The position numbers and the translations under genes are program-made. A stretch of 64,000 bases of DNA from Lachnospiraceae bacterium (lineage in GTDB: Bacteria; Bacillota; Clostridia; Lachnospirales; Lachnospiraceae), in NCBI GenBank assembly GCA_028689585.1, contig JAQVCW010000003.1, positions 1 to 64,000 of the forward strand, read 5' to 3'. How positions within the stretch are numbered: the stretch's first letter is position 1; each line of letters begins with the position of its first letter. Positions 57,353 through 64,000 of the stretch are shown here, one piece after another. The notes below the pieces were generated by a model. That model worked only from the letters and a program-made list of their open reading frames with translations. It made no database searches and was not told the DNA's origin.

Positions 57353-59309
57353 TCATTTTCACCTCTTCTATCGGCAGCGTAAAGGAAAATACAGAGCCAT
57401 GGGGAACATTATCCGTCAGCGTCATGGTACCGCCATGTGCCTCGATAATAAAACGGCACAGGGCCAGTCCCAGCCCCAGACTTCTTCTGCCATCCGACAG
57501 CTTTGTTCCCTGAGTGTAGAACATTTCAAATACACGTTCCTTCTCCTCATCGCTGATTCCCTGCCCGTCATCGGCCACCTCTATGGTCACCCAGTGATCC
57601 GCAGCCTTTGCCCGAAGTTCAATTACCGATCCTTTCTGCGTATATTTAATCGCGTTATCGATCAGATTGATAAATACCTGGACGATCAGCCTTGCATCCA
57701 CACTTACGATAATCAATTCGTCCCGGATATGATTCTGAATCCGGTGTTCCTCGCTGTGCCGGTCAATATGTGTCAGTGCTTCCGCAGCGATTTCATCCAC
57801 CAGCTCCGGATTCATTCTCATACCCATATTTCCATCTTCAATCTTGGTTATGGACAGCAGATTTTCCACCAGCTTGATCAGCCACATAGAATCATCATAT
57901 ATATACTGATACAGCTCCCGCTTCTTCTCCGGTCTCAGATTCTGTTCACTGGAAAGGAGAATCCCCGCGTTGCCGGAAATAGAAGTCAGCGGAGTGCGCA
58001 GATCATGGGAGACTGACCTGAGCATATTTGCCCGAAACTGCTCTTTTTGCGCCACCAGTGCCGCTTCTTCTTTTTCTCTGGCATTCTTCTCATTTTCCAG
58101 CGCCAAAGCACACTCTCCCAGGATAGAAAGAAAAATACTGCTTTCGAAGGCTTCCAGGGACTGATGTTCCATCGCCAGGCCCACCACCCCATACACCTTT
58201 TCATTCATTCGGACTGCATAGTATAGATAGGCTGCGTCGGGATAATTCACCGTAGTCGCACCTGCATGTTTATTATTTTCACAGGTCCACTGAGCAACCT
58301 CCCGTTCCCTTGGGGAAGGCTCAATCTGCTGTGTACTTCCATCCTCCACCTTATAAAGTGTGGGCTGCAGCAGTGTTTTTCCTTCCGCCATATAGAATAT
58401 CACATCCCGGTCAAATAAACGAAGCAGTTGTTTTGCCATCACATTCACAATCTCTGTGGTACCGTGCACCTTGCTGAATTCCTGATTGGCATCAAATAAA
58501 ATTTTAATCCGGTAAGCAGCTCTGGCAGACTGTCTGGCGGAATCCTTCAGCTTCATAGCCAACGTCCCCGTAATAAAGGTTGCCGCAAACATGACCACAA
58601 AGGTCACCGGATATCCCTGTTCATAGGCCTGCAGCGTATATCTGGGTTCTGTAAAAAGAAAATTAAATAAAATGACGCTCAGAATCGAAATTACAAGACT
58701 GATGCCTCTGCTGTTGGTCAAAACAGAAATCAGCAGCGCTCCTAAGATATAGACTGTAATAATATTCGCTTCCGTGAAGCCAAAGGTCTGAAACAGCAGG
58801 CCAAGTCCGGTCACGGCCAGCAGTATGATAAGGCTGATGCCAATATCCCGAAAAGAAAGCTCCAGCTTGCTGTGAAACCATTTCTCCTTTTCTGAAATCG
58901 AATTTTCCACGTTCGGAATAATATAAATGTCCAGATTGGGGGCATTCTGAATCAGGCTGTCCACCAGAGAAGCTTTAAAATGAACCTTTCTGGGATATAC
59001 GGCATCCCTTCCCACCACCACCTTGGTCACACCGGACAGCCGTGCAAATTCCGCAATCTGAAAAGCAATATTCTCACCATATGCGATCTCCACCGCCGCC
59101 CCCAGTTTTTGCGCCAGCTTTGTGTTTTCCTGCAGACGGTTCTTATCCTTCTCCGACATTTTAGAATTGTCCGGTGTCTCTACATACAGAGCGGTAAATA
59201 CGGTATCCTCCGAATGGATCATTTTCGCTGCCGTCTTTATTATTTTGGCATTTGTTGGTGACGCGGACACGCAGACCAGAATATGTTCTTTTTGTTCAAT
59301 GCTGCTCAT
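57345..59309 (-). CDS. kdpD: KdpD-type potassium/turgor sensor kinase without the N-terminal KdpD domain
   Basis: A ~654-residue kinase. It starts directly with a Usp domain (about residues 10-130; HILVCVSASPTNAKIIKTAAKM), which in S. aureus KdpD binds c-di-AMP. Four helices of the DUF4118 type follow (about 145-250), then a GAF-like region, the phospho-His in LRSVSHDLRTPLTSISG, N box NLIDNAIKYT and G boxes DGQGISDEEKE and RSLGLGLAL. The ~200-residue N-terminal KdpD domain with its Walker motif, present in E. coli KdpD, is missing. The ATG at 59309 overlaps the small membrane protein gene. Confidence 0.9.
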   Translation of the reverse strand: MSSIEQKEHILVCVSASPTNAKIIKTAAKMIHSEDTVFTALYVETPDNSKMSEKDKNRLQENTKLAQKLGAAVEIAYGENIAFQIAEFARLSGVTKVVVGRDAVYPRKVHFKASLVDSLIQNAPNLDIYIIPNVENSISEKEKWFHSKLELSFRDIGISLIILLAVTGLGLLFQTFGFTEANIITVYILGALLISVLTNSRGISLVISILSVILFNFLFTEPRYTLQAYEQGYPVTFVVMFAATFITGTLAMKLKDSARQSARAAYRIKILFDANQEFSKVHGTTEIVNVMAKQLLRLFDRDVIFYMAEGKTLLQPTLYKVEDGSTQQIEPSPREREVAQWTCENNKHAGATTVNYPDAAYLYYAVRMNEKVYGVVGLAMEHQSLEAFESSIFLSILGECALALENEKNAREKEEAALVAQKEQFRANMLRSVSHDLRTPLTSISGNAGILLSSEQNLRPEKKRELYQYIYDDSMWLIKLVENLLSITKIEDGNMGMRMNPELVDEIAAEALTHIDRHSEEHRIQNHIRDELIIVSVDARLIVQVFINLIDNAIKYTQKGSVIELRAKAADHWVTIEVADDGQGISDEEKERVFEMFYTQGTKLSDGRRSLGLGLALCRFIIEAHGGTMTLTDNVPHGSVFSFTLPIEEVKMNE

Positions 59310-59472
59310 ATTGTTTATACTCCAGGTTTTTCCTGCCTTTCTCGGATTTCCCGTCCGGCTGACGGGTACGTTCCTCCAGTATACCATATAATTGGCTTCC
59401 GAGCCTGGCTGCTGCAAAATATCCCACAAAAAAAGTATAGATCACCCCAATTACAAATAATATAATCTCCAT
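59296..59472 (-). CDS. Small single-helix membrane protein between ktrA and kdpD
   Basis: A 58-residue peptide: MEIILFVIGVIYTFFVGYFAAARLGSQLYGIL forms one long membrane helix, followed by a charged tail (EERTRQPDGKSEKGRKNLEYKQYEQH). GAGG lies ten bases before the ATG. The stop overlaps the kdpD start by 14 bases, and ktrA ends 13 bases before it, so it is embedded in the operon and probably translated. It has no recognised family. By position it could be a KdpF-like accessory of the Ktr channel or a modulator of KdpD (inference). Confidence 0.7.
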   Translation of the reverse strand: MEIILFVIGVIYTFFVGYFAAARLGSQLYGILEERTRQPDGKSEKGRKNLEYKQYEQH

Positions 59473-59484
59473 TATTATCACACC

Positions 59485-60132
59485 TCATATGTGAAAGCAT
59501 CTGTGTATATCATTCTGACTTCCTAGAATCAATAAGGAATCCCTTTCCTGAAAAACAAATTCGGCAGATACGTTGATCTGCATTTTTCCATCCTTTTTCA
59601 CTGCAATAATATTAATGTGGTATTTTTTTCGTATATCCAGATCCTTTATGCTCCGGCCTTTCCACCGGTCCGGCACATCAATTTCATAAATTGCATAATC
59701 GTCCCCCAGTTCCATATAATCCAGTATATGATTGGAGCTGTAACGAATAGCCGTCCAGTTCGCCTGCTGCTTCTCCGGATATACAATTTCATCCGCACCT
59801 GCCATTTTCAAAAATTTTGCATGAATATCTCTGGCCGCCCGCACCACCAGAAGTTCCGCGCCCAGTTCCTTTAACGCCGCCGTTGTCTCCATGGAGCTTT
59901 GAAAGTCATCTCCGATCGCCACGATACAGACGTCAAAATTTCCTACCCCCAGCGCACGCAGAAATTCCTTATCCGTACTGTCGCCAATCTGTCCGTTGCT
60001 CACATAGGACATAGCCGCATCCACTTTTTCTTCCTCCCGGTCCACTGCCATGACCTGATGTCCAAGCTCTCCCAGCTTCATGGCAATGTGGCGTCCAAAC
60101 CTTCCCAATCCAATTAACAACACCGATTTCAT
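59485..60132 (-). CDS. ktrA: KtrA-type potassium channel regulator
   Basis: A 215-residue cytoplasmic RCK protein, one RCK_N (MKSVLLIGLGRFGRHIAMKLGELGH, a nucleotide-binding loop, with AVDREEEKVD) and one RCK_C domain, the size of KtrA rather than TrkA. It forms a gating ring on KtrB and binds ATP/ADP and, in Firmicutes, c-di-AMP. The ATG at 60132 follows AGAGGA by eight bases. Two family B leader hairpins lie between ktrB and ktrA. Confidence 0.92.
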   Translation of the reverse strand: MKSVLLIGLGRFGRHIAMKLGELGHQVMAVDREEEKVDAAMSYVSNGQIGDSTDKEFLRALGVGNFDVCIVAIGDDFQSSMETTAALKELGAELLVVRAARDIHAKFLKMAGADEIVYPEKQQANWTAIRYSSNHILDYMELGDDYAIYEIDVPDRWKGRSIKDLDIRKKYHINIIAVKKDGKMQINVSAEFVFQERDSLLILGSQNDIHRCFHI

Positions 60133-60156
60133 ATCATTTTCCTCTTTTCTCTTAAA

Positions 60157-60183
60157 CATCAGCCCATTTTAAATTTGCTTTTC
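60157..60183 (-). repeat. Leader hairpin family B, partial copy 7 (before ktrA)
   Basis: mRNA sense: GCAAATTTAAAATGGGCTGATG, i.e. only the 3' half. It directly follows copy 8 and ends 24 bases before the ktrA ATG, as if the 3' half had been duplicated. Confidence 0.7.
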
Positions 60184-60187
60184 TCTT

Positions 60188-60247
60188 GAACATCAGCCCA
60201 TCCTGAATCTGCCTCTTGCAAATGAGCTGACGCTGCATGTCAGGTTT
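60188..60247 (-). repeat. Leader hairpin family B, copy 8 (before ktrA)
   Basis: mRNA sense: GAAAACCTGACATGCAGCGT, CAGCTCATTTGCAAGAGGC, AGATTCAGGATGGGCTGATG. It is preceded by the companion hairpin TGTCAAGTTTTC/GAAAACCTGACA (60236-60271). It is the most complete copy, with both hairpins. Confidence 0.85.
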
Positions 60248-60277
60248 TCATGGTCATGGAAAACTTGACACACTTGT

Positions 60278-61606
60278 CTATCCCACGGTAATTTTTTCCA
60301 GCGGAAGCCGCGATCTGCTGTGTTTTGATCTGGAAATAGCGGCAAAGACAAGCGTCAGCCCGCCAACTCTTCCAAAAAACATCAGAAAAATAAGTATTCC
60401 CTTGGAAAAAACACCAAGCCCTCCGGTTATGCCAAGAGACAGACCAACGGTTCCTATGGCCGATGTTGTCTCGAAAAGGCACTGCAGCAGCGGAAGCTTT
60501 TCCACGCTGCAAATGATACATCCCCCCGCCAGAGTCAGCATGGCATAGATCAGAAAAATCGCGGATGCATTTTTTATTGTGTTTTCCGAGATTCTTCTTC
60601 CGAACATGTTCGCATCTTCTCTTCTGCTAAAAGTTGCCAGGCAGGAAGCCAGAAGGATGGCGATGGTAGTGGTTTTCATTCCTCCTGCCGTGGACCCCGG
60701 TGAACCTCCGATGAGCATCAGCCCCATTGTTATGATTTTCCCCACTCCGCTGACACTGTTGTAGTCCACGGTGTTAAAGCCTGCCGTTCTGGGGGTGACG
60801 GACTGAAACAGAGAGGCCCACAGCCTGCTCTCCTCCGGAAGAGAGGAAAATTCACAGAAATAAAAATACACCGCCGGAAGTACGATCAGCATAAAGCTGA
60901 CTCCCAGCACGATTTTTGTCTGCGTCCTGTATTTGTGAATTTTCAGCTTTTTCTTTTTTAAATCATCCCAGGTAAGAAAACCGATTCCTCCGATAATGAT
61001 CAGTCCCATCACCGTGAGATTGATCACCGGGCTGGAAACATAGCCGGTCAGCGAGCTGAATGGCTCCTTTCTGCCCATCAGGTCAAACCCGGCATTGCAG
61101 AATGCGGAAACAGAATGAAACACGGAATACCACAGTCCCCTGCCAAGCCCCCATTCCCTGCCAAATACCGGCAGCATAAAAAGAGCGCCGATCAGTTCAA
61201 AAAGAACTGTACATTTCACTATAAAAGAAGTTAACCGGACGATTCCCCCCACATTGGGCGCCGATATGGCTTCCTGCATGGTATTTCTCTGCATCAGTCC
61301 TATTTTTCTTCCGGATATGATCGTAATGAGCGCGGCCGTGGTAACGACTCCCATGCCCCCGATCTGGATCAGGCACAGAATCACCGCCTGACCGAAGCCG
61401 GACCAGTAACTGGCCGTATCCTGCACCACCAGCCCGGTGACACAGGTGGCAGATGTGGCTGTAAACAGCGCATCCGGAAATGAAGTGACTCTTCCGCTCA
61501 CCGTTGCCGCCGGCAGCATGAGCAGTAAGGCACCCGCCAGAATAACGGCTGCAAATCCAAATATAATCGTCTGAAACGGTGACAGTATCTGTCTATGCTG
61601 AAGCAT
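60278..61606 (-). CDS. ktrB: KtrB-type potassium channel subunit
   Basis: A 442-residue Trk/Ktr translocating subunit with filter segments TATSATCVTGLVVQDTAS, SVSAFCNAGFDLMG, SVTPRTAGFNTVDYN and ETTSAIGTVGLSLGITGG, as in KtrB. It forms a homodimeric Na+-dependent K+ channel with the KtrA ring. The ATG at 61606 follows GGAGGAATTGGGAA; the upstream ATG is inside that site. It is the first gene of ktrB-ktrA-small protein-kdpD-kdpE-FUSC. The leader at 61627-61665 resembles the companion hairpin of family B (TGACA, TTTTC and GAAAAA) but lacks the main hairpin. Confidence 0.92.
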   Translation of the reverse strand: MLQHRQILSPFQTIIFGFAAVILAGALLLMLPAATVSGRVTSFPDALFTATSATCVTGLVVQDTASYWSGFGQAVILCLIQIGGMGVVTTAALITIISGRKIGLMQRNTMQEAISAPNVGGIVRLTSFIVKCTVLFELIGALFMLPVFGREWGLGRGLWYSVFHSVSAFCNAGFDLMGRKEPFSSLTGYVSSPVINLTVMGLIIIGGIGFLTWDDLKKKKLKIHKYRTQTKIVLGVSFMLIVLPAVYFYFCEFSSLPEESRLWASLFQSVTPRTAGFNTVDYNSVSGVGKIITMGLMLIGGSPGSTAGGMKTTTIAILLASCLATFSRREDANMFGRRISENTIKNASAIFLIYAMLTLAGGCIICSVEKLPLLQCLFETTSAIGTVGLSLGITGGLGVFSKGILIFLMFFGRVGGLTLVFAAISRSKHSRSRLPLEKITVG

Positions 61607-61837
61607 TTCCCAATTCCTCCATGCCATATGTCAATTTTTCACAAAAAGCCTGATAAAATCCTTTTCCCGCCGGCCATCCCCAATTTGCCCTCAGCAATAA
61701 ACTGCCTGCTTAAAACATAGGATTTCCCCAGTGATACTAAATTATGGCACAGACATAATTAAAATGGTGTTAAGTTCTTTTTAATCACATTAAGATTTCA
61801 TAAAGAAAGATTTCAGAAAGAAAATTTCAGAAAAGCA

Positions 61838-61875
61838 GAAAAAAAATCAGAAAATCTTTTTATCGATTTTCTGAT
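61838..61875 (-). terminator. Terminator upstream of the ktr operon
   Basis: ATCAGAAAATC pairs perfectly with GATTTTCTGAT (61875-61846), followed by seven Ts on the minus strand. It is the first simple terminator after the aldolase gene, 290 bases away, beyond the palindromic element. The 61628-61838 stretch beyond it is AT-rich and holds the ktrB promoter region without a clear consensus. Confidence 0.85.
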
Positions 61876-61886
61876 CTCTTATTTCA

Positions 61887-62163
61887 TTACCGTTCAGGCC
61901 TTTCCTAATGCACAGCGCCCCGGGCGGCTGCTCCAGGTATGCTGCGGGTGCATTTGCAGAAGGATTAAGCATCTTGGGTTTCGCAAGGTGTTCCATGGAA
62001 GTGGAAGTCATTTGTTTGAGCCGCAGGCGAGTTATGGCTCCCACTTCCTGCCTTTGGAACACCTTGTGGAACCCTTAGATGCTCTTAGCCTTCGAAACAG
62101 CACCCGCAGCATACCTGAAAGCAGCCGCCCGGGGCGCGTCCGTTTTTGGCAGCCGAACGGTAA
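61887..62163 (+). repeat. Nested-palindrome structured element, copy 2
   Basis: Outer arms TTACCGTTC/GAACGGTAA; next, a 37-bp arm (61915-61951) pairs with 62100-62137 apart from a small internal loop; then AGCATCT/AGATGCT, GGGTTTC with GGAACCC, CAAGGTGTTCC/GGAACACCTTG, and a GGAAGTGG/CCACTTCC stem. The loop holds CATTTGTTTGAGCC and GGCGAGTTA, as in copy 1 (39412-39710). Its outer arm shares GGGCGGCTGC and CCAGGTAT with repeat family A. It lies just after the aldolase stop codon. Confidence 0.85.
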
Positions 62164-62167
62164 CCCT

Positions 62168-63013
62168 TCAGGCCTTTCCCCTGGAGCCAAACAGGCTGAT
62201 CTTTTCTTCCACCACTTTTTTCATCTCCGCCACCTCATAGGGTATCAGCTCAAACATACTCCGGGCTCCGGCCCTGATGCCTGCCTCTATGCCGCGCTTC
62301 CCGGCCTTATCAATATCGGTAAAGATATTTACTTTTGACACCCCGAGCTTCACAGCCGTCTGGAAGTCAAGATCCGAGAGCCCCGAACCGCCATGAAGCA
62401 CCAGCGGTATATTCGTCATTTTGGAAATCGCATCAATTCTCTCAAAATCAAGCTTGGGCGGAAATGCATAATCCCCATGGGCATTCCCAACCGCCACTGC
62501 CAGTGAGTCCACACCGGTTCTGTTCACAAAATCCACTGCCGTGTCCGGTTTCGTAAAATAGTCGCTTGGATTTTCCAGCTTTCCAGCTCCGGAATTGTCT
62601 CCCACATGCCCAAGCTCTCCTTCTACTGTCACACCCATGGCATGGCATATTTTGACCATCTCCGCTATATTCGATGCATTTTCCTCATAAGATGCGGTAG
62701 AACAGTCATACATTACCGAAGTAAAGCCCAGCCGCAGTGCCTGCATACAGCGTTCAAAAGTCAGTCCGTGGTCATAATGCACGCAGACGGGTACCGAAGC
62801 CTTCTGTGCCATGGGAATCAGGTATTCTGCCACCCGTTCCAATTCCATTGCCGGAAGCAGTACCTCCGCAGTCCCCACCATAACCGGTGCCTTCAGTTCT
62901 TCTGCTGTCTCAATGACGGCTCTTGCCATCTCTGCATTTACCGCATTAAAAAAACCGACTCCATAGCCTCCTGCCTTTGCAGGAAGTAAAATGTCATTCA
63001 TATTTACTAACAT
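62168..63013 (-). CDS. Class II fructose/tagatose-bisphosphate aldolase family protein
   Basis: A 281-residue zinc-dependent aldolase of the Fba/GatY/KbaY/IolJ group. Metal and substrate residues are seen in VCVHYDHGLTFERCMQAL, VEGELGHVGD, AVAVGNAHGDY and IPLVLHGGSGLSD, with VNIFTDIDKAGKRG in the phosphate-binding part. It splits a ketose-bisphosphate into dihydroxyacetone phosphate and an aldehyde. The gene ahead of it encodes a PfkB sugar kinase, so the pair probably forms a peripheral sugar catabolic pathway rather than central glycolysis. Sugar identity cannot be read from the sequence. The stop codon lies in a sequence repeated at 61894-61906. Confidence 0.85.
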   Translation of the reverse strand: MLVNMNDILLPAKAGGYGVGFFNAVNAEMARAVIETAEELKAPVMVGTAEVLLPAMELERVAEYLIPMAQKASVPVCVHYDHGLTFERCMQALRLGFTSVMYDCSTASYEENASNIAEMVKICHAMGVTVEGELGHVGDNSGAGKLENPSDYFTKPDTAVDFVNRTGVDSLAVAVGNAHGDYAFPPKLDFERIDAISKMTNIPLVLHGGSGLSDLDFQTAVKLGVSKVNIFTDIDKAGKRGIEAGIRAGARSMFELIPYEVAEMKKVVEEKISLFGSRGKA

Positions 63014-63061
63014 AGTCTGCCTCCTCTAACCCTTTCTAAATATAACTGACGATCCATCCGT

Positions 63062-64000
63062 CTAAAAATTATTTTTCTCCCACCCGGAAGCTATCTTTGC
63101 TCTCAGTTCGTCCAGCGGCTTCAATCCGGACAGTGCGTCATATGCGGCCACACAGCTCGCTCCGCAGGCCGCAGCCAGGCTGACACACTCCTCTATGGAA
63201 CTGCCCTCCAGCATCGCCGTCAGGAAAGCGGCGATACTGGTATCTCCGGCTCCTGTTCCGGATAGGATCCGTTCCGGAATGTAGCTTTTTTCAAACCCTT
63301 CCTTACCCGCCCAGGCCTTTCCATCCAGCTCCACTCTCGGGCTGATCTGCTCCAGAGCGACCTCGTCCGCCGTGCGGTAGTACAGGCCCGGCGCACCGCA
63401 TTTGATCAGCAGCACCCTGCAGCCAAGCTCCATGCACTTTTCCGCCAGAGGCCGGATATCCGCCTCAATGTCCAGGACCTTTGTAATATCCCCATCTGCC
63501 GCCCTTTTCTGCCATTCCAGAAAACGGGGCCGATCCAGCATAAAACAAAGTTCTTCCACACTTGGCACAAAGAAATCCACCCAGGGCAGCACCTTTGACA
63601 AAATGCGCGGCCAGTCCGCCCTCCCGGCAGCGGAATTGGCATCTACCGCAGCCATGTCCAGAGAGGTGGCCGCCCCGCTGCTTTTTACATACTGCAGTAA
63701 TCGCAGCAGCTCTGCTCCGTCATTTTTATACATGGCTTCCATCACAGGCGGATAGCCGAAATGAAACAGCGCCGCAGTCTCCAATTCCTCTTGATTGATG
63801 TCCTCTGTGCAGAAGCTGTCATTTGCGCCGGAATGGTGGAGAAAGATCCGGTCGATCCCGGGAATTGCCAGCACCACGGAATATGAGGTGGATGCCGCCT
63901 CTGAGCGGATCATTCCGTCCTTTGCCTGATAACCTTCCAGAAGCTTTAACACAATATCCCCAAATGCATCCGCTCCCACTTTTCCCATCAGTGACACATT
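63062..64000 (-). CDS. PfkB-family carbohydrate kinase, missing its N terminus at the window edge
   Basis: About 312 residues are visible; the frame is still open at base 64000 and perhaps 30-60 residues lie beyond. VSLMGKVGADAFGD is the first PfkB signature region, and the second is GTGAGDTSIAAFLTAML, with the catalytic Asp in GAGDT. HHSGANDSF and SLDMAAVD belong to the substrate-binding part. It would phosphorylate a sugar or sugar phosphate, producing the substrate of the aldolase 48 bases downstream. No substrate can be assigned. Confidence 0.85.
   Translation of the reverse strand, partial: NVSLMGKVGADAFGDIVLKLLEGYQAKDGMIRSEAASTSYSVVLAIPGIDRIFLHHSGANDSFCTEDINQEELETAALFHFGYPPVMEAMYKNDGAELLRLLQYVKSSGAATSLDMAAVDANSAAGRADWPRILSKVLPWVDFFVPSVEELCFMLDRPRFLEWQKRAADGDITKVLDIEADIRPLAEKCMELGCRVLLIKCGAPGLYYRTADEVALEQISPRVELDGKAWAGKEGFEKSYIPERILSGTGAGDTSIAAFLTAMLEGSSIEECVSLAAACGASCVAAYDALSGLKPLDELRAKIASGWEKNNF

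Overview
The window looks like chromosomal DNA of a gut Lachnospiraceae-type Firmicute (Clostridia; Blautia/Ruminococcus-like is my guess). The reasons are consistent AGGAGG-type ribosome sites with some GTG/TTG starts, TTGACA/TATAAT-type promoters, a tandem feoA-feoA-feoB locus with a FeoB-associated Cys-rich peptide, a DUF3793-flavodoxin-DUF2325 operon, a Usp-type KdpD, and Acholeplasma/Streptococcus-like glycolipid glycosyltransferases. No tRNA, rRNA, CRISPR array or transposase gene was found. Almost every gene is on the minus strand; the exceptions are lsrR-lsrK-cupin, the SNF symporter and one PRTase-like gene.

Layout. 1-2.9 kb: the edge of an integrative/conjugative-type accessory element (D12 DNA methylase fragment with an apparent AUC start, LPD28 protein, YubB-like protein, a frameshifted gene and a Cys-rich protein). 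It abuts the 3' end of an rlmD/rumA-type gene, a known insertion site for such elements. 2.9-10.4 kb: RlmD with a long repetitive tail, a PflX-like radical SAM protein, an EamA transporter, a ferredoxin-type aldo/keto reductase, adenine deaminase and a free HPt protein. 10.5-18.4 kb: a two-subunit ABC exporter and a very large REC/GGDEF/EAL/REC/GGDEF regulator. 18.5-24.9 kb: an AGCS symporter, TrkH/TrkA, and the DUF2325-flavodoxin-DUF3793 operon. 25-34.3 kb: a complete autoinducer-2 (lsr) locus, lsrACDBF facing lsrR-lsrK, with a cupin where lsrG would be expected. 34.3-39.4 kb: a ZIP transporter and the feo operon ending in a Fur-like gene. 39.4-50 kb: an HTH-TPR-like regulator, SNF symporter, aspartokinase, small alarmone synthetase, MATE, YitT and a two-component system. 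50-53 kb: a glycolipid operon (GT4, TVP38, GT4). 53-64 kb: a PRTase-like gene, an SH3/NlpC-P60 hydrolase, and a ktrB-ktrA-small membrane protein-kdpD-kdpE-FUSC potassium operon. The window ends with a class II aldolase and a truncated PfkB kinase.

The most unusual content is non-coding. (i) A hairpin family (copies near 21.7, 32.2, 35.9, 40.8, 41.0, 53.1 and 60.2 kb) always lies in the 5' leader, in the same sense as the next gene and just upstream of its ribosome site; one copy shows compensatory stem changes. (ii) Two nested-palindrome elements (39.4-39.7 kb and 61.9-62.2 kb) share short conserved core motifs while their stems differ by compensatory changes, as expected of a conserved RNA or DNA structure. 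(iii) A solo-hairpin family (10.4, 18.5, 35.3 kb) resembles the outer arms of one of those elements. (iv) A GTTAG-N6-CTAAC palindrome overlaps both the feo promoter and the DUF3793/flavodoxin promoter, suggesting one metal- or redox-responsive regulon. (v) Both divergent lsr promoters have their -35 boxes inside sequence resembling one palindromic operator.

All functional assignments come from reading the sequence and from knowledge of families; no searches were run.
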